Of a stretch of DNA of 35,363 nt, positions 1 to 5,886 are shown one piece after another. Position 1 is the stretch's first letter; each line of letters opens with the position of its first letter. The notes under the pieces are model-generated. The model worked only from the letters and a program-made list of their open reading frames with translations, was not told the origin of the DNA and ran no database searches. Made by a program: the position numbers and the translations under genes. Location of the stretch: positions 1 to 35,363 of the IMG/VR virus record IMGVR_UViG_3300023196_002791; one strand, given 5' to 3'. Source of the stretch: a virus.

Positions 1-96
1 CTAAAGGGCAACCGCCTTGCAACCCAGATCACCGAACTGACCGGGCTGGTCATCATGTTTATGTGCGCTGAACCAGTCAAGGAGACAAACCAATGA
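1..96 (+). CDS. 3' end of small membrane-associated-looking protein (partial, allelic copy)
   Basis: This reading frame is open from the first base and stops at 94-96. It encodes the last 31 residues of a protein whose full-length version is at 35091-35291. The two C-termini differ by few residues (for example ILFMCAEPAKETNQ there and IMFMCAEPVKETNQ here). It overlaps the next start by ATGA. It is best read as the second haplotype of the same gene, cut by the contig edge, not as a separate gene. Function is unknown. Confidence 0.7.
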   Translation, partial: LKGNRLATQITELTGLVIMFMCAEPVKETNQ

Positions 97-560
97 GCGT
101 AGACTTGAGCGGCAACCCGACACCTATGCGCACCCGCGACGGAAGGCGGGCTGACTTTGTGCGTGTCAATGGGCACGACAAAGCCGTTTACCTCGTTCAG
201 TTCCGCCCTGAACAGGCTTATTTTCCAAATGGACAAATCCATAGCGGAGACGCGGAGCATGATATTGACCTCATCGGCCCGTGGTGGGTTGTCGGGGAAA
301 CCTACCTGCACGACGGCAAGGATGAATGCCCGCTGCCGAAAGGCGCGAAGTGCTGGCGGCACTATCCCAATTGCATCTATTTGGCGGCGTGGGCCAATGT
401 GGTAGCCTACACCATCACAGAGATGCCGCCCGTGAAGCTGTCTGTGGCGGACGAGTTGCGAGAACTTATCGTAAATGAACTGGGCTATACATCCAGCTTT
501 AGGGCTAAAGTCGCAGCCCTCGCTGATCGGCTGGACAAGGAGGGCCGGGGCAATGACTGA
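93..560 (+). CDS. Hypothetical phage protein, variable cassette
   Basis: A 155-residue soluble protein starting at an ATG that overlaps the upstream stop (ATGA), with AAGGAG about 8 bases before it. The N-terminal part (MRTRDGRRADFVRVNG) resembles small conserved phage proteins that begin with a 'DGRxA' strand and contain a short beta-rich domain, but I cannot name a function. The middle is rich in Trp, Tyr and Cys; the C-terminal third looks helical (ELRELIVNEL, FRAKVAALADRLDKE). It is the last gene of the rightward unit, and only 7 bases separate its stop from the o-spanin stop on the other strand. The other end of the contig joins the same downstream sequence without this gene, so it appears to be present in only part of the population. 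Confidence 0.75.
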   Translation: MSVDLSGNPTPMRTRDGRRADFVRVNGHDKAVYLVQFRPEQAYFPNGQIHSGDAEHDIDLIGPWWVVGETYLHDGKDECPLPKGAKCWRHYPNCIYLAAWANVVAYTITEMPPVKLSVADELRELIVNELGYTSSFRAKVAALADRLDKEGRGND

Positions 561-567
561 CTTGCTT

Positions 568-780
568 TTAATCGCAGCCCGCTTCCAGCTTGACGATCAA
601 CTCCGCCGCCGCGATCCGAACTTCAGGATGCGGGCTGTGTTCCACGATCTTCTCTGCCAGCGCATCTTGAGCGGACGCAGTACCATTGCAGATCGCTGCG
701 CTACTTCCGATCCTTACCCCACCGCAACCGCTCAGCGAGAACACGATCAGCAAGGGAAAGATCGCCATCAATCGTTGCAT
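568..780 (-). CDS. o-spanin (Rz1-like outer-membrane lipoprotein)
   Basis: A 70-residue protein with a short N-terminal hydrophobic signal and a lipobox L-S-G-C at residues 16-19, so the mature lipoprotein would begin at Cys19. After the lipobox it has a short, partly helical periplasmic part. It overlaps the 3' end of the i-spanin gene in another frame, the usual Rz/Rz1 arrangement. O-spanins anchor in the outer membrane and pair with the i-spanin to fuse inner and outer membranes at the last step of lysis of Gram-negative hosts. The start was chosen at the ATG preceded by AGGAG 7 bases upstream; a GTG 15 bases further up is possible. In the alternative haplotype the last codons change (ending GCV instead of GCD), but the frame is kept. 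Confidence 0.8.
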   Translation of the reverse strand: MQRLMAIFPLLIVFSLSGCGGVRIGSSAAICNGTASAQDALAEKIVEHSPHPEVRIAAAELIVKLEAGCD

Positions 781-925
781 TGTCGATCTCCTCACGGGTT
801 AGGATCTGATCCTTTAAGGCTTTGTTTTCAACCTGTTGCCGACCACTGCGCTTGCCCTGCACAAACGCCCCAATGACTGCAAACAGCGCGGCTACGGCAG
901 TGGCAGCCGCAAGCCAGAGGCTCAT
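701..925 (-). CDS. i-spanin (Rz-like inner-membrane subunit)
   Basis: A 74-residue protein starting MSLWLAAATAV at an ATG that overlaps the holin stop (ATGA). Residues 3-23 form one N-terminal membrane segment. They are followed by a basic stretch (GKRSGRQQ) and a charged helical, coiled-coil-like periplasmic domain. This is the standard i-spanin plan: N-in membrane anchor plus a helical ectodomain that binds the o-spanin encoded in the overlapping downstream gene. It is shorter than lambda Rz (153 residues) but similar to many short marine-phage i-spanins. The assignment rests on topology and position in the lysis cassette, not on sequence similarity. Confidence 0.75.
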   Translation of the reverse strand: MSLWLAAATAVAALFAVIGAFVQGKRSGRQQVENKALKDQILTREEIDNATIDGDLSLADRVLAERLRWGKDRK

Positions 926-1116
926 CGGATAGTCACCGGCTGAACGGTCAGCCATCGCAGGATGATGTTGGCAACGATCACGCCAATAGCCAAAGAGCTT
1001 TGCTGGCCAGCCGATAGCATGTCAGTGACGCCAGCCACCTCAATGCCAGTCAGGATACCGGAAACGGTGTTGAACCAGAAGGTCTTGGATTTCCAGATAG
1101 GCTTGGTCATGGTCAT
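922..1116 (-). CDS. Holin-like small membrane protein
   Basis: A 64-residue protein beginning MTMTKPIWKSKTFWF. The W-K-S-K-T-F-W-F opening followed by a hydrophobic helix (NTVSGILTGIEVAG), a short polar turn (SAGQQ) and a second hydrophobic helix (LAIGVIVANIILRWL) is a pattern common in two-helix phage holins and holin-like proteins. It lies directly after the endolysin gene, with an ATGA overlap, and before the spanins. A holin would time the release or activation of the endolysin by permeabilising the inner membrane. An internal ATG two codons in has a better-spaced AAGGAA ribosome site, so the product may begin MTKP. Confidence 0.72.
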   Translation of the reverse strand: MTMTKPIWKSKTFWFNTVSGILTGIEVAGVTDMLSAGQQSSLAIGVIVANIILRWLTVQPVTIR

Positions 1117-1739
1117 TTCCTTTTCCAAAATCGTGCAAATATTGCGGTCAGCATGGCTGGGAGGTTTAGCCACGCTGACCGCCCACCGGGGCTACCGGGA
1201 GAACGGACCGGCTCCGATGGTGTCTGAATGTCGTCTGGGCGCTGAACCTTGCTTTCGCTGGCCCGCTCACGCAAAACGCGGTCCCACCACGAACGCCCGC
1301 TGTAGCCGGGGCATTGTGTCGCAGCGCCGGGCATGTCCCGGTGCCCTTCGACCACCGCGCCGGGGAACCGCTTCATTAGCGTGTCGATCAATTCGATCTG
1401 CAACTTGATCTGATCCTTATGCCGCGTGTCGATCCCCGCGTTAGGGCCGGTGATCTTGGTCAGCCCGCCCTCGCAGCAGATGCCGATGCTCGCGGCATTC
1501 TCGCCCTTCGAATGCGCGCCCATTTCAAACCGACCGGCTTGGCTTAGATCACGGCCCGTGATGACGCGGGCAGGCTTTCCGGGACGCGGGAATGTGATGT
1601 AATAGTGATAGCCACCCTCACGGAAGCCCCTCGCAATGTGGCCCGCCTCAAGATCGGCATAGCTGTATTCGTTTTCGATGTATGTGGCGCTGTAGTGCTG
1701 AACCAACCAGACCACGGCACTATCAGGTTTGTATGACAT
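1113..1739 (-). CDS. Endolysin, N-acetylmuramoyl-L-alanine amidase (T7 lysozyme type)
   Basis: A 208-residue protein. Residues 8-150 form an Amidase_2 (PGRP-like) domain that cuts the amide bond between N-acetylmuramic acid and L-alanine. The zinc ligands expected from T7 lysozyme are visible: His15 in VQHYSAT, His133 in EGHRDMPG and Cys143 in QCPGY, with a Tyr near residues 44-47 matching the T7 catalytic tyrosine region. T7 lysozyme is about 150 residues. Here an extra tail of about 58 residues is Pro/Ser/Gly-rich and ends in an amphipathic, basic segment (LPAMLTAIFARFWKRK) that could bind or cross membranes. The start has GGAGG 8 bases upstream. No phage RNA polymerase is present, so the polymerase-inhibiting role of T7 lysozyme is unlikely here. 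Confidence 0.92.
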   Translation of the reverse strand: MSYKPDSAVVWLVQHYSATYIENEYSYADLEAGHIARGFREGGYHYYITFPRPGKPARVITGRDLSQAGRFEMGAHSKGENAASIGICCEGGLTKITGPNAGIDTRHKDQIKLQIELIDTLMKRFPGAVVEGHRDMPGAATQCPGYSGRSWWDRVLRERASESKVQRPDDIQTPSEPVRSPGSPGGRSAWLNLPAMLTAIFARFWKRK

Positions 1740-1813
1740 TGCGGTTTCCTCCGTTGGATTTCGTGTGAAATTACTGGCCGCTGCTTTTCAGTATCTCGAC
1801 CTGTTCTTGCAGC

Positions 1814-1990
1814 TCATCGTGCTAGAAACTCTGTAATTGCCTGCCGAAATGCGAGCCAGCCCCCGGCGATTGCAGCGATCCATATGGCGACGGCCTTGGC
1901 CCCGCTGATTAACCACTGTCGGCGTGCGTCAGCCGTCATTATGTCCCGCAGCGCGACCAGTTCCTCGTCCGATAGTGGCTTCTGTGTCAT
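1814..1990 (-). CDS. Small single-pass membrane protein, 58 aa
   Basis: ATG at 1990, TGA at 1816-1814. The N-terminus (MTQKPLSDEELVALRDIM) is charged and helical, followed by basic residues and one membrane helix (residues about 33-47, AVAIWIAAIAGGWLAF). Small phage proteins of this plan ('LSDEEL...' then one membrane segment) are often found beside endolysins and are sometimes annotated as holin or antiholin candidates; no function is proven by sequence. Immediately downstream, in another frame, 1771-1813 would encode a heptad-like helix (DELQEQVEILKSSGQ) that looks like a natural C-terminal extension, so the gene may be shortened by an indel or nonsense change. Confidence 0.65.
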   Translation of the reverse strand: MTQKPLSDEELVALRDIMTADARRQWLISGAKAVAIWIAAIAGGWLAFRQAITEFLAR

Positions 1991-2007
1991 CTAAATCGCT
2001 TTCTGTG

Positions 2008-2583
2008 TTATTTGCTGCGATCTGGCCGCGCCTTAACTTCCATTAACCTATCGCGCCCCAAAGGGTCACGACAATAATCGTGCAACCGAACATCTGTCTC
2101 TGCCACAAAATTGATAAAACGCCGGTCGTAGATAGACGGCCCTCGAGGCGTGACCTCGTGCCATGCGGACGGCAAATTCGGAAATATGACCATCGAGTTT
2201 GGCTGGTACGGGATCATCGTGTCCAGCCCCAGCTTGAGGTTCCCGCCCGCAAGATCGCCGGGGTGTGCGAAGTACCACAGCCCCACAATCGCCTTGTCGC
2301 CCGTGTCCAAGTGCTTGCCGCGAACCGGGGTCAGTTCAGGGCTTGCTGGCTGAGTTGCAAACATCGCCCGGCAAATCGTGATGTCAACCGGGCCGTAAGC
2401 CTCATTGAGCGAACTTTCAAATGCCCTTGCAGCGATACTCAGCTCGTCGGCAAGATAACCCAGCAGAGCGCCTGTGATAGGCACGTTCGCACGGCCATCA
2501 GGACCGGGCGTGCCCCTATCCCACTCCGCCTGCGCCAATTCGTAGAACTGACGCTCTCCATTTTTGAACAAAAACGGGGTCAT
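2008..2583 (-). CDS. 2OG-Fe(II) oxygenase superfamily protein (prolyl-4-hydroxylase-like fold)
   Basis: A 191-residue protein. The iron-binding facial triad of 2-oxoglutarate-dependent oxygenases can be read directly: H91-L-D93 (HxD), then His142 in SAWHEVTP about 50 residues later, and an Arg at 154 or 155 (DRRFINF) in the place of the residue that binds the 2OG C5-carboxylate. Between them lie the typical strands FAHPGDLAGGNLKL and NSMVIFPNLPSAWHEV. The family couples 2OG decarboxylation to hydroxylation of a protein, nucleic acid or small molecule. It is the last gene of a four-gene cassette behind the collagen-like tail fibre and overlaps its upstream neighbour by ATGA. The substrate cannot be told from sequence. 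Catalytic competence is likely because all key residues are present. Confidence 0.8.
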   Translation of the reverse strand: MTPFLFKNGERQFYELAQAEWDRGTPGPDGRANVPITGALLGYLADELSIAARAFESSLNEAYGPVDITICRAMFATQPASPELTPVRGKHLDTGDKAIVGLWYFAHPGDLAGGNLKLGLDTMIPYQPNSMVIFPNLPSAWHEVTPRGPSIYDRRFINFVAETDVRLHDYCRDPLGRDRLMEVKARPDRSK

Positions 2584-3242
2584 GCGGCTAACCTCTCATC
2601 CAGTTTGTCAGCGAAGCATGGGTCCAAGACATCGACTGAGAACTTCTCGAGCCATGTCAGACATCGCAGCACGTTGTCATATGAAGGGTCGCCCACCAAA
2701 GGGCCGAACAAGCCGCCCAGCGGCGCAGAGAATGGCTTACCGGACATCGCTGCGGAGAGGATCAGTCCCGAATACGGATTGCAAATTCGAATGAACTTCG
2801 CGCCGTCGATCTGACTGTCCAATGAGTACAGTGTGGAAGCGTCGGAAGGGTGCCGCCTGTTCACAGACCCTGGCCCCCAATTCTCATCTCCCAAAACCAA
2901 CGTGAACCCCGGTCGCCCCGGATACTTAGAAATTCCTTCTGGTTTCCACTTCTGAGGGCAATGCGGCACACGCCGGATCACATCGCTATCAATGTCAATG
3001 TCCGCCCACGGCGGGATCGCTGAGAAGTGACTGACGTGCAAGCCGCCACGGTTGACCATGAACCAGTGCGGAATGGGGTTCCCCTCAGACCAAACAACCC
3101 GGTCAGAAACCGGGCCGCTCAGATCATCAATGTGGGTCATGTCGTCGGTGAGATGCCTTTCGAACCGCTTGATAAGCGGCAGCAACTGCGCTTTGAAGGG
3201 TTGATCGCTACGCCGAGCGATCCAGTCATCCGAGAAAGCCAA
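2580..3242 (-). CDS. Hypothetical protein in the fibre/2OG cassette
   Basis: A 220-residue soluble protein with no motif I recognise. It is rich in aromatic residues, Pro and Asp; a central stretch (IPPWADIDIDSDVIRR) and a later GxxFGPLVGDPSYDN segment look like conserved loops. No membrane segment or signal peptide is seen. The likely start is a TTG at 3242 with GAGG upstream, overlapping the previous gene by 17 bases; no ATG lies near. It sits between two genes encoding 2OG-oxygenase-fold proteins and is coupled to the downstream one by ATGA, so it may work with them, for example as a scaffold or partner. That is inference from position only. Confidence 0.65.
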   Translation of the reverse strand: MAFSDDWIARRSDQPFKAQLLPLIKRFERHLTDDMTHIDDLSGPVSDRVVWSEGNPIPHWFMVNRGGLHVSHFSAIPPWADIDIDSDVIRRVPHCPQKWKPEGISKYPGRPGFTLVLGDENWGPGSVNRRHPSDASTLYSLDSQIDGAKFIRICNPYSGLILSAAMSGKPFSAPLGGLFGPLVGDPSYDNVLRCLTWLEKFSVDVLDPCFADKLDERLAA

Positions 3243-3741
3243 AGGAAAACCTCGTTTTATCAGTCCAGATGCTGTGCCACATCGGATAATCCGCGCTCAC
3301 GTCAAACTCGCGGGCCGTCCAGCCGCCCGGCTCATCCTCATCAACGTGGATTTGCCCCTTGGCATCCATCCAGCGGAACAGCGCCCGGCCCAGCGTCAGG
3401 CTGTAATAGGTCCGCTTGCCCGGCTCGTCGCGGTTCGTGTGCCACTGCATCGCGGTACGTGGCAGATAGAGACAGTGGTTCTTCACCTCGCGCGCGCCGA
3501 CCATCTTTGCACAGGCTTCCAGCGCGGGCATCTGCCGGTGGAAGTCCAGCGGCGAGATGAGCAGCGAGGGCTGGCCAGCGCTTTTCCTGTAGATCTCGAC
3601 CTGCGGGATTTTCATCGCAAGGAACTCCGCCTCGCTCACGTCTGGCCCGGTTGGCAACCCTTCCCAGTTGTGGGCGGTCTCTGCGATCACATCCGCCAGC
3701 AGGGCCGTGACTTGCTCATTTGGTTCAATCTTGTTCACCAT
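3226..3741 (-). CDS. 2OG-Fe(II)-oxygenase-like protein with an H-x-N motif
   Basis: A 171-residue protein starting MVNKIEPNE, with AAGGGG upstream; a longer reading frame would add an unlikely Arg/Lys-rich leader. The core resembles the double-stranded beta-helix of 2OG oxygenases: WHTNRDEPG (H101, N103, D105), a strand FRWMDAKG, then PMWHSIW (H156) and TRFSFGF (R164). Phage proteins with a 'WHTNxDxPG ... WH ... TRFSxGF' layout occur widely in marine phages. The usual iron ligand Asp of HxD is replaced by Asn here, so either N103 or D105 serves as ligand or the enzyme has altered metal chemistry. It lies two genes downstream of the collagen-like fibre. Confidence 0.62.
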   Translation of the reverse strand: MVNKIEPNEQVTALLADVIAETAHNWEGLPTGPDVSEAEFLAMKIPQVEIYRKSAGQPSLLISPLDFHRQMPALEACAKMVGAREVKNHCLYLPRTAMQWHTNRDEPGKRTYYSLTLGRALFRWMDAKGQIHVDEDEPGGWTAREFDVSADYPMWHSIWTDKTRFSFGFLG

Positions 3742-3742
3742 A

Positions 3743-4192
3743 TTACGCCCCTTTCGCGGCTTGGATCGCCGCTTTGATTTGCGCCGTTTCGGTTGCGCCG
3801 ATCCGACCATCTGCAAGGATGCGGTTCACCGCTTTGGCGGGCATGAACTCGCGCGCCAATTGGATCAGGTGGTTTCTCCGGGCGATCTTTTCGGGCGAAG
3901 CATCTGCAACATTGTTCGGGTCCGCCGCCACATCAATCAGCATCTTTTCCAGTTCAGCTTGCCCGCGTTCGGAACTGTTGAGCCGGGTCATCATGGCCGA
4001 TCCATCGACAAGATCGCCTGTCACTTCGTCGTAAAACACCATGGTGATATCTTCAAATAGCGACAGGTCCACGGACAACATTCGTTCGGAAACCTCGCCC
4101 TTTTTCATAAAGGCGGGATGAGGTTTCAGACCGTGATGGTTATAACTGCCGTCCGCGTCGTTGAATAAAAAGTAAATGTCTCTGACGGGCAT
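3743..4192 (-). CDS. Hypothetical protein immediately downstream of the tail fibre
   Basis: A 149-residue protein whose ATG overlaps the tail fibre stop (TAATG), so the two are translationally coupled. The N-terminus ([21 protein letters not shown]) looks like a small beta domain. The C-terminal half is helical (EKIARRNHLIQLAREFMPAKAVNRI, then IGATETAQIKAAIQAAKGA). Position suggests a fibre-associated or fibre-assembly (chaperone-like) role, but no family is recognised. A second tail component is an equally good guess. Confidence 0.7.
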   Translation of the reverse strand: MPVRDIYFLFNDADGSYNHHGLKPHPAFMKKGEVSERMLSVDLSLFEDITMVFYDEVTGDLVDGSAMMTRLNSSERGQAELEKMLIDVAADPNNVADASPEKIARRNHLIQLAREFMPAKAVNRILADGRIGATETAQIKAAIQAAKGA

Positions 4193-5886
4193 TAGGTTAC
4201 ACTCCTGTAAGTCACGCGCGTTCGCATTGTTTCGTAGGTGTTATCATTCGGCCCCGCTGTTGAATCCGCCCATTCAATCCCAGTGATTACCCCGTCGCTT
4301 GGTGCGGCTTGACCAGATGTCAGAGTACCTGACATCGAGGAAGCGCTACCCCAATCAGAATAACTCGACCACGATCCGTTTTGTTCCGCGCCAAGAGTAG
4401 AACCACCAGCACCACCGGGAATAACCTCGACACTTATCGCGGCAGCATCATCAGGCAGAACCCCGGCGTCCGTGACCGTCACCGTCCAGTCGATATAGTC
4501 GGTGTTATCGGTCATCGCTGTAATTTCCAACGCGGCCCATTTGGTCGCATCATTTAGCTGTCGGATGATTAGACGACCACCATCAACGCTCGCCAAATAT
4601 GCAGCCAAATCTCGGCTGTCGTCATCCGTTTCGCTGATATAAACACCTGTCACGCTTCCTATCGTGACGTTATCGAACCGCAAGTTTCCAGCACCGGGGT
4701 CTGCGTCCGTTACAGTCGTGCTGAACGTATAGTTGAAGCCCCCGCTAAGGCCCGCTGCGCCGTCCGCACCGTCAGCGCCGTCCGCACCGTCAGCGCCGTC
4801 AGCGCCGTCCGCACCGTCAGCGCCGTCCGCACCGTCAGCGCCGGTCGCACCCGTGGCACCCGTGGCACCCGTGGCCCCGTCCGCACCGTCCGCACCGTCA
4901 GCGCCGCTCGGACCCGTGGCACCCGTGGCCCCGTCCGCACCGTCCGCACCGTCAGCGCCGTCAGCGCCGGTCGCACCCGTGGCACCCGTGGCACCGGCTG
5001 CGCCCGTTGCACCCGTAGCCCCCGTGTCACCCTTGCGGTAGAATTGCACCGAAACGGGGTCGTTATCGGCCAGCGCTGTGCCCCCAACGCCACCTGTCAC
5101 AGTCAGGGTCGTCACGCCCGAACCGTTAGCCGCAGCCGTTACTGTGAACACCGCGACCTTAGCGGACGTGACGGTATTACGAACGATCAACTCACCTACG
5201 TCCCAAGCGTTGACAAAACTGGAAAGATCGGCAGCGCTCTTATCCGCGTCAGCAATGAAAATTTCAGTGACGCTGGCCACGGTCGCATGGTTGAAACGAA
5301 TGTCACCGCCCGGAATACCAGCCGCAGCGGTGCCGGTATCGAACAGGTAGAGGAAACCGGGGTCGCTGCCGTCTGCCCCGTCAGCACCATCTGCCCCGTC
5401 GCTCGGCCCCGTCGTCGTCTCAAGGTCCAGCCCATCGGCGGAAAATTTGAGATACTTGGACGCCCGATCTGTCGCCCGGCCCACGCTGGTTGTCACGGCT
5501 TCCGAAGTCGGCTCAACCATCAGCGCCCGGTCAAACTTAGTCAGCAACCGCGACAAATGCCGATAGACCTGATCCATCGCATTGTTGAACAAGCTGGCAG
5601 TGAAGCCCGCGCGTGATCCGATATTGCTGGCCCGCTCAACGCTATCCGCCCACAAAACCGCGTAATATGTCGATCCGTCCGCTGGCGTTGTCAGTGTCAC
5701 CACGCCCGACGACGTGCCCGCCCCCGTGACCGTGTAATCGGTATCAAGCACCAGCGGCGTGTCAGACCCTTGCTTGTAAACCACCAGTTCCGCATTGGCG
5801 GCGAAGTAGAAATCAAGCCCGATTGTGTCCACACCGTTCGCCAGAAGCGACGGCCCGACCTGCATATTGTTTTCAGTGTGCGCCAT
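4192..5886 (-). CDS. Tail fibre protein with T7-type N-terminal domain and collagen-like repeats
   Basis: A 564-residue protein. Residues 1-135 fit the N-terminal virion-attachment domain of T7-like tail fibres (start [34 protein letters not shown], then [15 protein letters not shown]). A short GAD stretch at about 161-172 leads into a beta domain. This is followed by a collagen-like tract of about 30 Gly-X-Y triplets (almost all GAT or GAD) and a second, related beta domain (GFNYTFST... matching GFLYLFDT... of the first). The C-terminal part is Ser/Gly-rich and may contact the host. Collagen-like tracts trimerise and give fibres length. Two 2OG-oxygenase-fold genes lie downstream in the same run. 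Confidence 0.88.
   Translation of the reverse strand: MAHTENNMQVGPSLLANGVDTIGLDFYFAANAELVVYKQGSDTPLVLDTDYTVTGAGTSSGVVTLTTPADGSTYYAVLWADSVERASNIGSRAGFTASLFNNAMDQVYRHLSRLLTKFDRALMVEPTSEAVTTSVGRATDRASKYLKFSADGLDLETTTGPSDGADGADGADGSDPGFLYLFDTGTAAAGIPGGDIRFNHATVASVTEIFIADADKSAADLSSFVNAWDVGELIVRNTVTSAKVAVFTVTAAANGSGVTTLTVTGGVGGTALADNDPVSVQFYRKGDTGATGATGAAGATGATGATGADGADGADGADGATGATGPSGADGADGADGATGATGATGATGADGADGADGADGADGADGADGADGADGAAGLSGGFNYTFSTTVTDADPGAGNLRFDNVTIGSVTGVYISETDDDSRDLAAYLASVDGGRLIIRQLNDATKWAALEITAMTDNTDYIDWTVTVTDAGVLPDDAAAISVEVIPGGAGGSTLGAEQNGSWSSYSDWGSASSMSGTLTSGQAAPSDGVITGIEWADSTAGPNDNTYETMRTRVTYRSVT
4745..5033 (-). repeat. Collagen-like Gly-Ala-Asp/Thr coding repeat
   Basis: Degenerate 9- and 18-base units (on the plus strand gtccgcacc and gtcagcgcc) repeated through about 290 bases and encoding roughly 30 Gly-X-Y triplets in the tail fibre. 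X is almost always Ala and Y is Asp or Thr; one triplet is GPS. Such tracts change length easily by slippage or recombination, so fibre length may vary between phages, and assembly through it deserves caution. Confidence 0.9.

Noticed and set aside
1-96. Direct terminal repeats of the packaged genome
   Set aside because: The two copies differ at five positions and diverge sharply, and the closing overlap lies at 573-627, so an allelic/assembly origin is more likely.
3742-3816. Longer start for the HTN oxygenase-like gene with an Arg/Lys-rich leader
   Set aside because: The leader lies within the previous gene; the ATG at 3741 has a good ribosome site and gives a normal N-terminus.
4733-5041. 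A plus-strand frame of Pro-Ser-Ala repeats, and repeat units that resemble a CRISPR array
   Set aside because: It is the antisense of the Gly-X-Y coding tract in the tail fibre; units are 9 or 18 bases with no spacers.
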